From assembly GCF_036884655.1 (NCBI RefSeq), contig NC_088335.1, positions 48,892,001-48,956,000 of the forward strand: a DNA stretch of 64,000 nucleotides. The letters are read 5' to 3'. Under the pieces are notes generated by a model. It saw only the letters and a list, made by a program, of their open reading frames with translations. It was not told the DNA's origin and made no database searches. The position numbers were made by a program, and so were the translations under genes. This stretch comes from Musa acuminata AAA Group. Lineage: Eukaryota; Streptophyta; Magnoliopsida; Zingiberales; Musaceae. Positions 37,116-47,453 of the stretch are shown here, piece after piece (the first letter of the stretch is position 1; the number at the start of each line of letters is the position of its first letter).

Positions 37116-37970
37116 GCAATCAGGGTCCGAATAGTTAGCTTCATTCGGCCCAATTTCAGTCTTTCAGGGGCCCAATTGCCCCAAGATTAAGCTAATGGGA
37201 TCACCTCCCATTTTCCAACTTAATCAACGTGCTAACTACGATTAGATCTAAGACAATTTCTGCAGCTTTGCTTCGGTGCGTCAATCGCTTCTTCCGGCGA
37301 GTTTCCGGCGAACTTCCGTCGATCATCCGATGAACCCTCGGTGATGCTCCTGCGGACTTCCGGCAAACTCCTGGACTTTGCGACGATCCACTTGGCGAGT
37401 TCCGACGAGCTTCGCTTGGCAAGCTTCTGGACTTCTCGGATCTGTTCTCGCAGAACCTCCGACGACCGTTCGAACTTCCGTCGAACTCTCGAACTCCCAA
37501 CGTGATCATGAACTTGACTCCGGCGCAACTCCTGCTGCTTGTCTAACTTTTATCGTAGTTAATCCTGCACACTCAAAACAAAACTTCGATCGAGACAATT
37601 AATCCTAAGCGATTAACCAAGTTGTCCGGCATGTCATTAGTCCCTCGACGCTTCATCCGATTCTTCGGCGCATCGTCCTTTCCTGCGGCCTATTGCCCAA
37701 TCGGTCAGTTGGCTCCGCAACTCCGATATCCTTGGCACAATACCCGCTCTTCTTGGCCCGATGCCCGAGTCCACGGCCCGAAGCCTTCTGTTGATACGTC
37801 GACCGATCCACCGGCCCGACGTCCAATCTTCTGACATGTTCCTCCGGCACAACATGATTTTCCTGCTTTAATTGTCTCATCCTGATCCAAGCATCCTGCG
37901 TCACTCAAAACGCAGATTAAATCATAAACATATATCAAGTAGTTTCATCATCAAAATACGAGATTCAACA

Positions 37971-37984
37971 ATCTCCCCCTTTTT
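37971..37984 (-). other. Polypurine tract
   Basis: On the minus strand AAAAAGGGGGAGAT lies directly before the 3' LTR start (TGTTGAATC). This is the plus-strand primer position expected for an LTR retrotransposon. Confidence 0.85.
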
Positions 37985-40515
37985 GATGATGACAACCACT
38001 TGATGACGGAGTTAAACTTAACTCCCGGAGTTTAAACAAACTCCCCCTATCAATATGCCATATTGATAGAACCTTGAATTCAAACTGAATTCAAGTCATT
38101 GCAATATTCATCATGAATACTTGCAACACGTTATCATAAACTTATGCATAAACTTATGCATGTCATGTCATCAAATACTTCTCCCCCTTTGTCATCAACA
38201 AAAAGGAGAAGTACCACAATCAAGTGTTTGTGATATTGGTTCAACTCATTGCATGAAAAACATAATATCAAGTTTTATCATCATGCAGTTTTGAAGCCGG
38301 AAAATTTAGCAAATGTTACATCATGCTTAGAACATTCAAGCTATCAAGTTTTAGATATGCAAGTTTTACAGCATACAAGATAGCACTTTTATAACATGCA
38401 AGCTAGCAATGTTACAACATTTCAGAACTTGCAAGCTAGCAATTTAGAGATGTTCAAGAAGGCAACTCTTGCTTCTTAAAATATGCAAGTTGCAAGCTAG
38501 CAAATTTTTACGATATGCAAGTTTTGCTTCTTGAGATAAGCAAGATAGCACTTTTGCAATTTTTGTTTGGCAAGCTTGTGATGTTCAAGATAACAAGCTC
38601 TTTCTTCTCTTTTGAGAAGTGTCATTTTTGCTTTCGTTGCAAAGTGCAAGCTAGCAAAATGCCAAACTAGCAAGAGATAATGTTTTACATGAGGCAAGCA
38701 AACAATTTGGCAAGTGTTACATTTGCATCTTCTCTTTAGATGTGCAAGAAAATAAACAAGTTTTTGCATTTTCTTGACATTTCAAGCTAGCAATTGTCGG
38801 TGATGTTTAAGATAGCAATTTCTTCTCTTTTGTAATTTTTGCCTTTTTCTTGAATTGTGCTAGCAATCTATCTCCCCCTTTGTCATTGTCAAAAAGAAGG
38901 GAAAAACCCTTTACATCAATTTCTAAATCATGACAAAGGTAAGTAATCATTCTTATTTGTGCATCATTATAGTTTCAATGCACAAATTCATTAACATTAC
39001 ATTTCATTTTTTTATGCACGATACCGAAAAATCAATCATCATCATGAGCATATCAAACATGATATTCAAGCATTCATGATATATCATTTTGGCAACATAA
39101 TCATAGATATTCAAACGATGGTATCTAAATATCATAATTCATTATATCCTATTATGCATGATCATTGACTCCTCATTTGTATTTCATGCATTATTTCATT
39201 ACATCTCATAAGCAATATCAAGAAGAGTTATTGGATGATGAGATAAATATTTTATGAATACACGGAATATCATAAGTGTTTCATGTATTCATATTATCAC
39301 ATGAAGCATATTATCATTTTTAAGATTCATAACATGAATAACGTTATTACTATTTCATCAAAATCAATTTCGAGATTCACACAATATCATGAAATCATTA
39401 ATCTCGATAAGATGGGAAAAGCATTTTCTTTTTAAGTGATTCTTTTAACACATCATAAAAAACTCATTCATAATTCAAGTGATTTACAAGATATCATAAA
39501 TGAATTTATCACTTGTATTTCATCAAAATCGAGAACTCTAGAGATAGAAAATGATTGAAGCATTTAACATGATTGATGCATGATTCATATTTAAAGTGTA
39601 TCTTATATCGTAAATACGAATCAAGCATTTGTCAAATCTGAAATCATCCTCAAAATTACATTCAATAAATTCATGTATGACAAGCATAGATTTATTGAAA
39701 AATCAATAAGATAGAGGATTACATTTCAAGTGTTCATCAATTGTAGCATTTCATCATATGGTAAGATATCAATGCATAAAACTGTGAAGCAAGATTTTGT
39801 TTGATATCTTGATACAGGGCATGATGTACACATTTCGAATATTTTAACAAGTGTAGCATTGCATCACATGGTAAGATATCAGCTCGTATGATGCAAATTT
39901 TTGTTTGATATCTTGATACAGGGCATATAGCAATGATAGCAATCATATATTTCTTGGTGATGCAAGCATGGGATAATCATAGCATAGTGTTTATAGCATC
40001 AATTCATATATTTCTCCCCTTTTTTTTTTTTAAGTGTTTCATCTTAAGTGATTTCATGTTAGCATGCCTTTTCATTTATGTCAAATGAAAACATGCATCA
40101 ACGTTTAGGATCGTGAAATGAATTTCATCATAAAACCATCAATCACAAAAATCATCATGTATAATTTTAAAATCTCAAATCTTTATTCTTATGTCAAAAT
40201 CATACATCATATTTAACAAACAAAGACAATGAAAAATATCAAGCCTTCCAGATAAAAGCCATGTATCGTCGTTGAAAAGCAATATGAAAATCATCAAAAT
40301 ATACATTCTTGCTTCTCAAGCACATAAATAAGATTTAATCTCACTAGGTGTACAATCATTAGATTTCTATCTTGCATTAATATAAGACATGCAATTTTCA
40401 TTATTATTTTCAAAATTACAAGCATGATCATATTTTTGTATTTTCATTATTAAATTATTAAAAATGTAATTTTCAAGAAAATTTAAAGAAAAAGAAAAAT
40501 GCATCATGAAAAACA
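37985..40515 (-). other. Noncoding interior of the gag-only element
   Basis: AT-rich, with no polymerase motifs in any frame. It contains interspersed degenerate GCAAGCTAGCAA repeats (about 38330-38880), a two-copy direct repeat near 39738-39822 and 39850-39930 (GGTAAGATATCA ... TTTGATATCTTGATACAGGG), and extra CTCCCCCTTTGTCAT tracts (for example near 38180 and 38873) that resemble additional polypurine tracts. Confidence 0.7.
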
Positions 40516-41430
40516 TCATGTAATTTCGAAGTAAATTAAAGGCATTTTGATTACCTCAGCGTCGAAAGGCGTAAAGGCGTAGTTTGCCACCTCGTCTTTG
40601 TTGATTTTCTCCTCGTCTTCAGAGGAGCTCGATTCATCCCAATTTTTGTTCTTCTTCTTGCGTTCAAAGCAAGTAGTTCCGTTCTTTTTACTTTTTAATT
40701 TTTGTTTCATTTGTAGTTTAAGTTCACCATCACTTGAGCTTATGCTCGAGTGGTCTTCAAATGTTCTATGTCCCAAATCCTTCCTGTTTTTTGGAAGGTG
40801 GTTCTCAAGTTCTTCACGTGCATTGCACGTCATTTCATATGTGATCAATGAACCAATTAGTTCTTCAAGTGGAAATTGGTTCAAGTTTTTCGATTCTTGA
40901 ATAGCAGTTACTTTTGAATCCCAAGTTTTAGAAAGTGAGCGCAAAACTTTGTTAACGAGTTCAAAATCCGAAAAGCTTTTACCAAGTGATTTTAAACCAT
41001 TGACGACATCCGTAAAACGGGTGTACATGTCAACAACGGTTTCGCTTGGTTTCATATGAAAAAGCTCGAAATCATGTAGTAAAATATTAACTTTCGAGTC
41101 TTTGACTCTACTAGTTCCCTCATGCGTGATTTCAAGAGTGCGCCAAATATCGAAAGTCGTTTCGCACAAAGAAACCCGATTGAACTCATTTTTGTCCAAA
41201 GCGCAAAATAAGGCATTCATAGCCTTTGTGTTTAAAGAAAAATACTTCTTCTCTAAATCCGACCATTCGTTCATCGGTTTAGAGGCAAGTTAAAAACCGT
41301 TTTCAACGATATTCCATAAATCCAGATTTAGAGAAATCAAGAAAACTCTCATTCGAGTTTTCCAATAAGTGTAGTCCAATCCGTTAAAGAACGGTGGACG
41401 AAAGACCGAAAAGCCCTCTTGAAGAGCCAT
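40516..41430 (-). pseudogene. Gag-like protein (UBN2/Retrotran_gag type) with one internal stop
   Basis: The reading frame starts at the ATG at 41430, shortly after the primer-binding site (MALQEGFSVFRPPFFNGLDY, then TYWKTRMRVFL). It meets one in-frame TAA at 41290-41292 and continues open to 40516, giving about 304 codons. The middle (KAMNALFCALDKNEFNRVSL, ETTFDIWRTLEITHEGTSRV, and a LLHDFELFHMKPSETV/RFTDVVNGLKSLGK stretch) is typical Copia-type gag. The C-terminal part is Lys/Ser/Glu-rich (KNWDESSSSEDEEK) and no CX2CX4HX4C zinc knuckle is seen. One stop in an otherwise clean frame suggests recent inactivation or a sequence error. Confidence 0.87.
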
Positions 41431-41466
41431 TTCTCTCGGGTGTAAATTCGAAATTAGAAATACCCC

Positions 41467-41478
41467 GCTCTGATACCA
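41467..41478 (-). other. Primer-binding site (initiator Met-tRNA)
   Basis: The minus strand reads TGGTATCAGAGC, 2 nt from the LTR end at 41481. This is the standard tRNA-iMet complement and fixes the element's orientation. Confidence 0.93.
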
Positions 41479-41621
41479 ATTGTTAGGATCGAGAGCACTA
41501 AGAGGGGGGGGGGGGTGAATTAGTGCAGCGGAAATCTTTCAGCGATTAAAATCGAAAGCTGCGTTTATTCGATAAGAACTGTTTCGATGCAAAAGCCGAT
41601 TCTAAGAATACTTATGATCAA

Positions 41622-43998
41622 GTGCAGTTTATGTCTAAACACAGTTTGCGTCTAAATGCAGTTTGCGTCTAAATGCAGATTGCGTCTAAGCGTAGTTTGC
41701 GTCTAAGCGCAGTTTGCGTCTAAGATCAGATTGCGTCTAAGCGCAGTGCAGTTTGCGTCTAAACGCAGTTTTACGTCTAAACACAGTTTTACGTCTAAAC
41801 GTAGTTTTACGTCTAAACGCAGTTTGCGTCTAAACGCAGTTTTACGTCTAAACGTAGTTTTACGTCTAAACGCAGTTTGCGTCTAAACGCAGTTTTACGT
41901 CTAAACGTAGTTTTACGTTTAAAAGTAGTTTACGTCTAAAACACAGTTTTACGTCTAAACACAGTTTGCGCAGTTTACGTCTAAACGCAGTTTTAAAGGG
42001 ATCTGAACTTAGAAACTTCGTTCGTAAAAGCGCAGAAGACAGTTTTGCAGAATCAAAACGTAAACGTAAACTGTAATGTATGAAAACACTGATTTACGTC
42101 TGAATGCAGATTCGGAAAGATCAGCACTTAGAAACTTGTTCGTAAAGGCGCAGAGAGCAGTAGCTATGTAGGAGGTTTACAGTAATGATAAGGCGCAGAG
42201 AGCAGTTTATGTCTAAACACAGTTTGCGTCTAAGCGCAGTTTACGCAGTTTGCGTCTAAATGCAGTTTGTGTCTAAATGCAGATTGCGTCTAAGCGTAGT
42301 TTGCGTCTAAGCGCAGTTTGCGTCTAAGATCAGATTGCGTCTAAGCGCAGTGCAGTTTGCGTCTAAACGCAGTTTTACGTCTAAACACAGTTTTACGTCT
42401 AAACGTAGTTTTACGTCTAAACGCAGTTTGCGTCTAAACGCAGTTTTACGTCTAAACGTAGTTTTACGTCTAAACGCAGTTTGCGTCTAAACGCAGTTTT
42501 ACGTCTAAACGTAGTTTTACGTTTAAAAGTAGTTTACGTCTAAAACACAGTTTTACGTCTAAACACAGTTTGCGCAGTTTACGTCTAAACGCAGTTTTAA
42601 AGGGATCTGAACTTAGAAACTTCGTTCGTAAAAGCGCAGAAGACAGTTTTGCAGAATCAAAACGTAAACGTAAACTGTAATGTATGAAAACACTGATTTA
42701 CGTCTGAATGCAGATTCGGAAAGATCAGCACTTAGAAACTTGTTCGTAAAGGCGCAGAGAGCAGTAGCTATGTAGGAGGTTTACAGTAATGATAAGGCGC
42801 AGAGAGCAGTTTATGTCTAAACACAGTTTGCGTCTAAGCGCAGTTTACGCAGTTTGCGTCTAAATGCAGTTTGCGTCTAAATGCAGATTGCGTCTAAGCG
42901 TAGTTTGCGTCTAAGCGCAGTTTGCGTCTAAGATCAGATTGCGTCTAAGCGCAGTGCAGTTTGCGTCTAAACGCAGTTTTACGTCTAAACACAATTTTAC
43001 GTCTAAACGTAGTTTTACGTCTAAACGCAGTTTGCGTCTAAACGCAGTTTTACGTCTAAACGTAGTTTTACGTCTAAACGCAGTTTGCGTCTAAACGCAG
43101 TTTTACGTCTAAACGTAGTTTTACGTTTAAAAGTAGTTTACGTCTAAAACACAGTTTTACGTCTAAACACAGTTTGCGCAGTTTACGTCTAAACGCAGTT
43201 TTAAAGGGATCTGAACTTAGAAACTTCGTTCGTAAAAGCGCAGAAGACAGTTTTGCAGAATCAAAACGTAAACGTAAACTGTAATGTATGAAAACACTGA
43301 TTTACGTCTGAATGCAGATTCGGAAAGATCAGCACTTAGAAACTTGTTCGTAAAGGCGCAGAGAGCAGTAGCTATGTAGGAGGTTTACAGTAATGATAAG
43401 GCGCAGAGAGCAGTTTATGTCTAAACACAGTTTGCGTCTAAGCGCAGTTTACGCAGTTTGCGTCTAAATGCAGTTTGCGTCTAAATGCAGATTGCGTCTA
43501 AGCGTAGTTTGCGTCTAAGCGCAGTTTGCGTCTAAGATCAGATTGCGTCTAAGCGCAGTGCAGTTTGCGTCTAAACGCAGTTTTACGTCTAAACACAGTT
43601 TTACGTCTAAACGTAGTTTTACGTCTAAACGCAGTTTGCGTCTAAACGCAGTTTTACGTCTAAACGTAGTTTTACGTCTAAACGCAGTTTGCGTCTAAAC
43701 GCAGTTTTACGTCTAAACGTAGTTTTACGTTTAAAAGTAGTTTACGTCTAAAACACAGTTTTACGTCTAAACACAGTTTGCGCAGTTTACGTCTAAACGC
43801 AGTTTTAAAGGGATCTGAACTTAGAAACTTCGTTCGTAAAAGCGCAGAAGACAGTTTTGCAGAATCAAAACGTAAACGTAAACTGTAATGTATGAAAACA
43901 CTGATTTACGTCTGAATGCAGATTCGGAAAGATCAGCACTTAGAAACTTGTTCGTAAAGGCGCAGAGAGCAGTAGCTATGTAGGAGGTTTACAGTAAT
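41622..43998. repeat. 604-bp higher-order tandem repeat, four units
   Basis: The marker GTAATGATAA occurs at 42182, 42786, 43390 and 43994, exactly 604 bp apart. Each unit holds about 400 bp of the 17/18-bp CAGTTT(GC/TAC)GTCTAAACG array plus about 200 bp of unique LTR sequence (GGGATCTGAACTTAGAAAC ... GTAGCTATGTAGGAGG). Units are nearly identical. The junctions contain GGCGCAGAGAGCAGT, which also occurs inside each unit, so they may have arisen by recombination at that short match. The first unit lacks about 30 bp that the others have. Confidence 0.93.
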
Positions 43999-44390
43999 GA
44001 TAAAGTGCTCAAAATAAACGCAAACCAGAGATTTAGAGTGGTTCGGTCAGTCTTGACCTACTCCACTTTTGGCTTCCTCCACCGACGAGGTCACCGACGT
44101 CAACTAGAAGCCTTCCTTCAATAGGCGAAGGCCAACTACCCTCTTACAGATTCACTCCTTTTGACGGGCTTAGGAGACAACCCTTACAGAAGTTTTCTCT
44201 CCTCTCTTTACAACTCAAACTTGAAGAATAGAAAGAGGAGAACTAGCAGTTTTGAGCTCTAAAAAACACAGAAAGATAGCAAGATTTCGAGTGTGTGTTC
44301 TGTGCTTTCAGTGCTGAATGGGTGGGGTATTTATAGGCCCCAACCCAGTTCAAATTTGGAGCTCAAAATGATCAAATCCCGAAATTCCGG

Positions 44391-44755
44391 GATCAGGCGG
44401 TTGCACCTCCTGACTGGAGAGGTTGCACCGCCTGGCAGAGCTCGAGGACTGAGCCCAGGCGGTTGCACCTCTCTGTCAGGGGCGGTTGCACCTCCTGAGT
44501 CTGGCTCGGAGACTGAGCCCCAGGCGGTGCCACCTCTTGACTGAGGCGGTTGCACCTCTCTGCCAGAGCTCGAAGACCGAGCTCAGGCGGTGCCACCTCT
44601 CTGTCAGGGAGGTTGCACCGCCCAGTCTAGCTCGAAGACTGAGCTCAGGCGGTGCCACCTCCTGGCTGGGGCGGTTGCACCGCCCAGTCTCGCTGGGAGG
44701 CTTAGCCCAGGCGGTGCCACCTCCTGGCCTAGGCGGTTGCACCTCCTGGTGCAAT
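44391..44755. repeat. GC-rich LTR minisatellite, longer copy
   Basis: Same repeat as 36825-37115, with one additional unit of about 70 bp (around 44660-44730). Open frames in it are repeat artefacts. Confidence 0.85.
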
Positions 44756-45604
44756 CAGGGTCCGAATGGTTAGCTCCATTCGGCCCAATTTCAGTCTTTC
44801 AGGGGCCCAATTGCCCCAAGATTAAGCTAATGGGATCACCTCCCATTTTCCAACTTAATCAACGTGCTAACTACGATTAGATCTAAGACAATTTCTGCAG
44901 CTTTGCTTCGGTGCGTCAATCGCTTCTTCCAGCGAGTTTTCGGCGAACTTCCGTCGATCATCCGATGAACCCTCGGTGATGCTCCTGCGGACTTCCGGCA
45001 AACTCTTGGACTTTGCGACGATCCACTTGGCGAGTTCCGACGAGCTTTGCTTGGCAAGCTTCTGGATTTCTCGGATCTGTTCTCGCAGAACCTCCGACGA
45101 CCGTCCGAACTTCCGTCGAACTCTCGAACTCCCAACGTGATCATGAACTTGACTCCGGCGCAACTCCTGCTGCTTGTCTAACTTTCATCGTAGTTAATCC
45201 TGCACACTCAAAACAAAACTTCGATCGAGACAATTAATCCTAAGCGATTAACCAAGTTGTCCGGCATGTCATTGGTCCCTCGACGCTTCGTCCGATTTTC
45301 GGCGCATCGTCCTTTCCTGCGGCCTATTGCCCAATCGGCCAGTTGGCTCCGCAACTCCGATATCCTTGGCACAATACCCGCTCTTCTTGGCCCGATGCCC
45401 GAGTCCACGGCCCGAAGCCTTCTGTCGATACGTCAACCGATCCACCGGCCCGACGTCCAATCTTCTGACATGTTCCTCCGGCACAACATGATTTTCCTGC
45501 TTTAATTGTCTCATCCTGATCCAAGCATCCTGCGTCACTCAAAACGCAGATTAAATCATAAACATATATCAAGTATTTTCATCATCAAAATACGAGATTC
45601 AACA

Positions 45605-45650
45605 GTTGGGACTTGTCTTCAAAAGTATACTTGAGTATTAAGATTTAAAA
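45605..45650 (+). pseudogene. Ty1/Copia polymerase remnant, right part
   Basis: Starting with the duplicated GTTGG, the Copia RNase H frame resumes (KLG joined to LVFKSILEY and a stop). This shows that the gag-only element split a pre-existing Copia copy near the end of its polymerase gene. Confidence 0.65.
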
Positions 45651-45858
45651 TATTATTTTTGAAAGGTTTTAATATTTTTTATCTTTTATCTTTTAAATAA
45701 ATTGATTAAGATAAAAGTCTCTTAACTTAAATTATTATTTTATACTTATAAATAGATGTCATCTACATGTGTGCGTAGATCCATCCAAGTCTAATTGTGC
45801 AGACGTATAGGGTCAGCTCCAAAATAGTTCAAGATTATGTAAATATTTTTTTGAAAAG

Positions 45859-45895
<37 letters not shown>

Positions 45896-47006
45896 TGTTA
45901 CTTTCGTCTTGATTTTTTTTCTTTTGTTTAGTTTAATTTGGGTTTAATACTATTTGAAAAAAAAGATTACACTTGATGTAATCTATTCCTTTCTTCACAA
46001 CTTCAATTACCACGGATGATTTACCCTAGTCAAGACAAACAAATGGTCATACGACAGAATGCCGGATAAGAAGAAAGATGATGGTACCTAAACAATGTGA
46101 TTGAGTTCACTAAAGTCTTGCGGCATGCATTTGCTTGGCAACGAAGTCATGGTTTTGTGAAGTCTGTTCATCTCCTCTCCTCTCCTCCATAAGATTCATT
46201 TGTCTGATATAATATTGTAACATGTAGACTAACTGATGTAGGAGAATCAACGAATCAATATTTTTCTATGCTTGCTTTGTTCCTACTTCACTTGATCTTT
46301 CTTCCTCTTAACATAAACAACATTTCAGTACTCTATGAAATATTGTCGTCCTTACCTCCAATTTTTATCAGCAGAGAATATGCCCAGTCCTCTCCTCCTG
46401 TTCGTGTGTCGTAAGTACCATTCGAGAACAACAAATGTCATGCTCGTTGTGTCAGTCAAGCAGATATTGGCTTGAAGTGGTGGGATCCATCCATCCATCC
46501 AATCCTCGACGATTTACTCCAATCAACCACCAATGCCTGTGTGACAACACATCATCAAAAACAACTGAGAACGGTACTCCTGTTTCATTCCACCACTTTG
46601 ATACTTTATAAGTTGGGGGTGGTCGAATGATCTACCCGAGGCTGTGCCACTTGATTTGCCACGAAGTTGCATGAGCTCTGCAGGATGATGATGTATTCCC
46701 GTCATTTTTGGCTGAACCAAAATCTCAGGCCTCGTCCTCTGCGACCTAACGCTGTGAAGCCTCGAGGGCGGGGATGATGAGCATCTCATGATCCACGCCG
46801 TGAGGGCACGGACTCCACTTTCCTCCCGGTTAGTTTGATCTCAAAGGACATCTCACAGCAATGGAGTGAAAGCCCCATGCAGCTTCCACGAAAGCGACAC
46901 GCATGGCTGGCCACACTTGCTTGCCTCCTTTACCTTCCCCTCGTGAACCAGGCGCCAAGCAAAAGCTTACACCTTCCTTCCTCTGTACCTCATTTAGCCG
47001 GCGTCC
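45651..47006. other. Gene-free stretch
   Basis: AT-rich DNA with a TA microsatellite at 45863-45890, possibly the remaining noncoding end of the Copia copy. From about 46500 the sequence is GC-richer and leads into the EF-hand gene. The frames on the minus strand at 46523-46789 have no recognisable content. Confidence 0.4.
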
Positions 47007-47072
47007 ATGGCAACTTCCTCCCCTGTAACCTTTTTCTTCTCGGCTTTCGTATGCGTGGGAGTATATATAGGG

Positions 47073-47453
47073 ATGGCCGCCTCCGCTGCTGTCACTGTAT
47101 CGGAAAAGGGCATGGCGGCGGCAAGGGATTCGATGGGATTCCAGGACTTCCTGCCGAGGATGGCGGAGCGGCTGGGGGCGGAGGGGCTGATGGAGGAGCT
47201 GTGCAAGGGGTTCAAGCTGCTGATGGATCCGGAGAGGGGGGTGATCACGTCGGAGAGCCTGAGGCGGAACGTGGCGGCGTTGGGGCTGGTGGGGCTGGGA
47301 GACGACGAGCTGATGGGAATGGTGAGGGAGGGGGACCTCAACGGGGACGGCGTGTTGGACCAGATGGAGTTCTGCGTGCTCATGGTAAGATTGAGTCCGG
47401 AGCTCATCGAAGGCTCTCTCCCTGACGTCTTCAATTCTTCCCCTGCTCTGTAG
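47073..47453 (+). CDS. EF-hand calcium-binding protein (PBP1/KIC-like)
   Basis: Single exon, 126 residues. The family (PINOID-binding protein 1, KCBP-interacting calcium-binding protein KIC) consists of small cytosolic Ca2+ sensors that bind protein kinases or a kinesin-like motor. Seen here: GFQDFLPRMAERLGAEGLME near residue 22, GFKLLMDPERGVITSESLRR with a degenerate first loop, and a canonical EF-hand loop DLNGDGVLDQME at 88-99 followed by FCVLMVRLSPEL. The frame is open to an earlier ATG at 47007, which would add 22 mostly hydrophobic residues. I prefer 47073 because it gives the N-terminal length of PBP1/KIC. A TATATA motif lies between the two ATGs. If that is the promoter, the start would be later still, at 47112 or 47133. 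Confidence 0.85.
   Translation: MAASAAVTVSEKGMAAARDSMGFQDFLPRMAERLGAEGLMEELCKGFKLLMDPERGVITSESLRRNVAALGLVGLGDDELMGMVREGDLNGDGVLDQMEFCVLMVRLSPELIEGSLPDVFNSSPAL

Larger units (their letters stand above)
35692..37970 (-). repeat. 3' LTR of the gag-only element (short form)
   Basis: 2279 bp. It contains a single block of the CAGTTTGCGTCTAAACG-type array (about 35830-36235), a TATA box on the minus strand (36755-36762) and a GC-rich minisatellite (36825-37115). Confidence 0.93.
35692..45604 (-). mobile_element. Gag-only LTR retrotransposon (TR-GAG-like, Copia-type), complete
   Basis: 9.9-kb element on the minus strand, flanked by the target duplication GTTGG (35687-35691 and 45605-45609). The 5' LTR is 41481-45604 (4124 bp) and the 3' LTR is 35692-37970 (2279 bp). 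In element orientation both begin TGTTGAATCTCG and end CGATCCTAACA. The primer-binding site TGGTATCAGAGC (complementary to initiator Met-tRNA) sits 2 nt inside the 5' LTR. The polypurine tract AAAAAGGGGGAG sits directly before the 3' LTR. The 3.5-kb interior encodes only a gag-like protein; no protease, integrase, RT or RNase H was found, so it must rely on another element. The LTRs are nearly identical outside the repeat arrays, so insertion is fairly recent. It lies inside the Copia remnant above. Confidence 0.93.
41481..45604 (-). repeat. 5' LTR of the gag-only element (long form)
   Basis: 4124 bp, 1845 bp longer than its partner. The excess is almost entirely three extra copies of a 604-bp unit (41622-43998), plus one extra GC-rich minisatellite unit near 44680. 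The minus-strand TATA box TATAAATA is at 44328-44335, so the 604-bp array lies downstream of it, in the transcribed R/U5 part. Confidence 0.93.

Noticed and set aside
36720..37134. Overlapping Pro/Gly/Cys-rich open frames in the LTR minisatellite
   Set aside because: All frames stay open because the repeat lacks stops. The same frames recur in the other LTR and match no protein.
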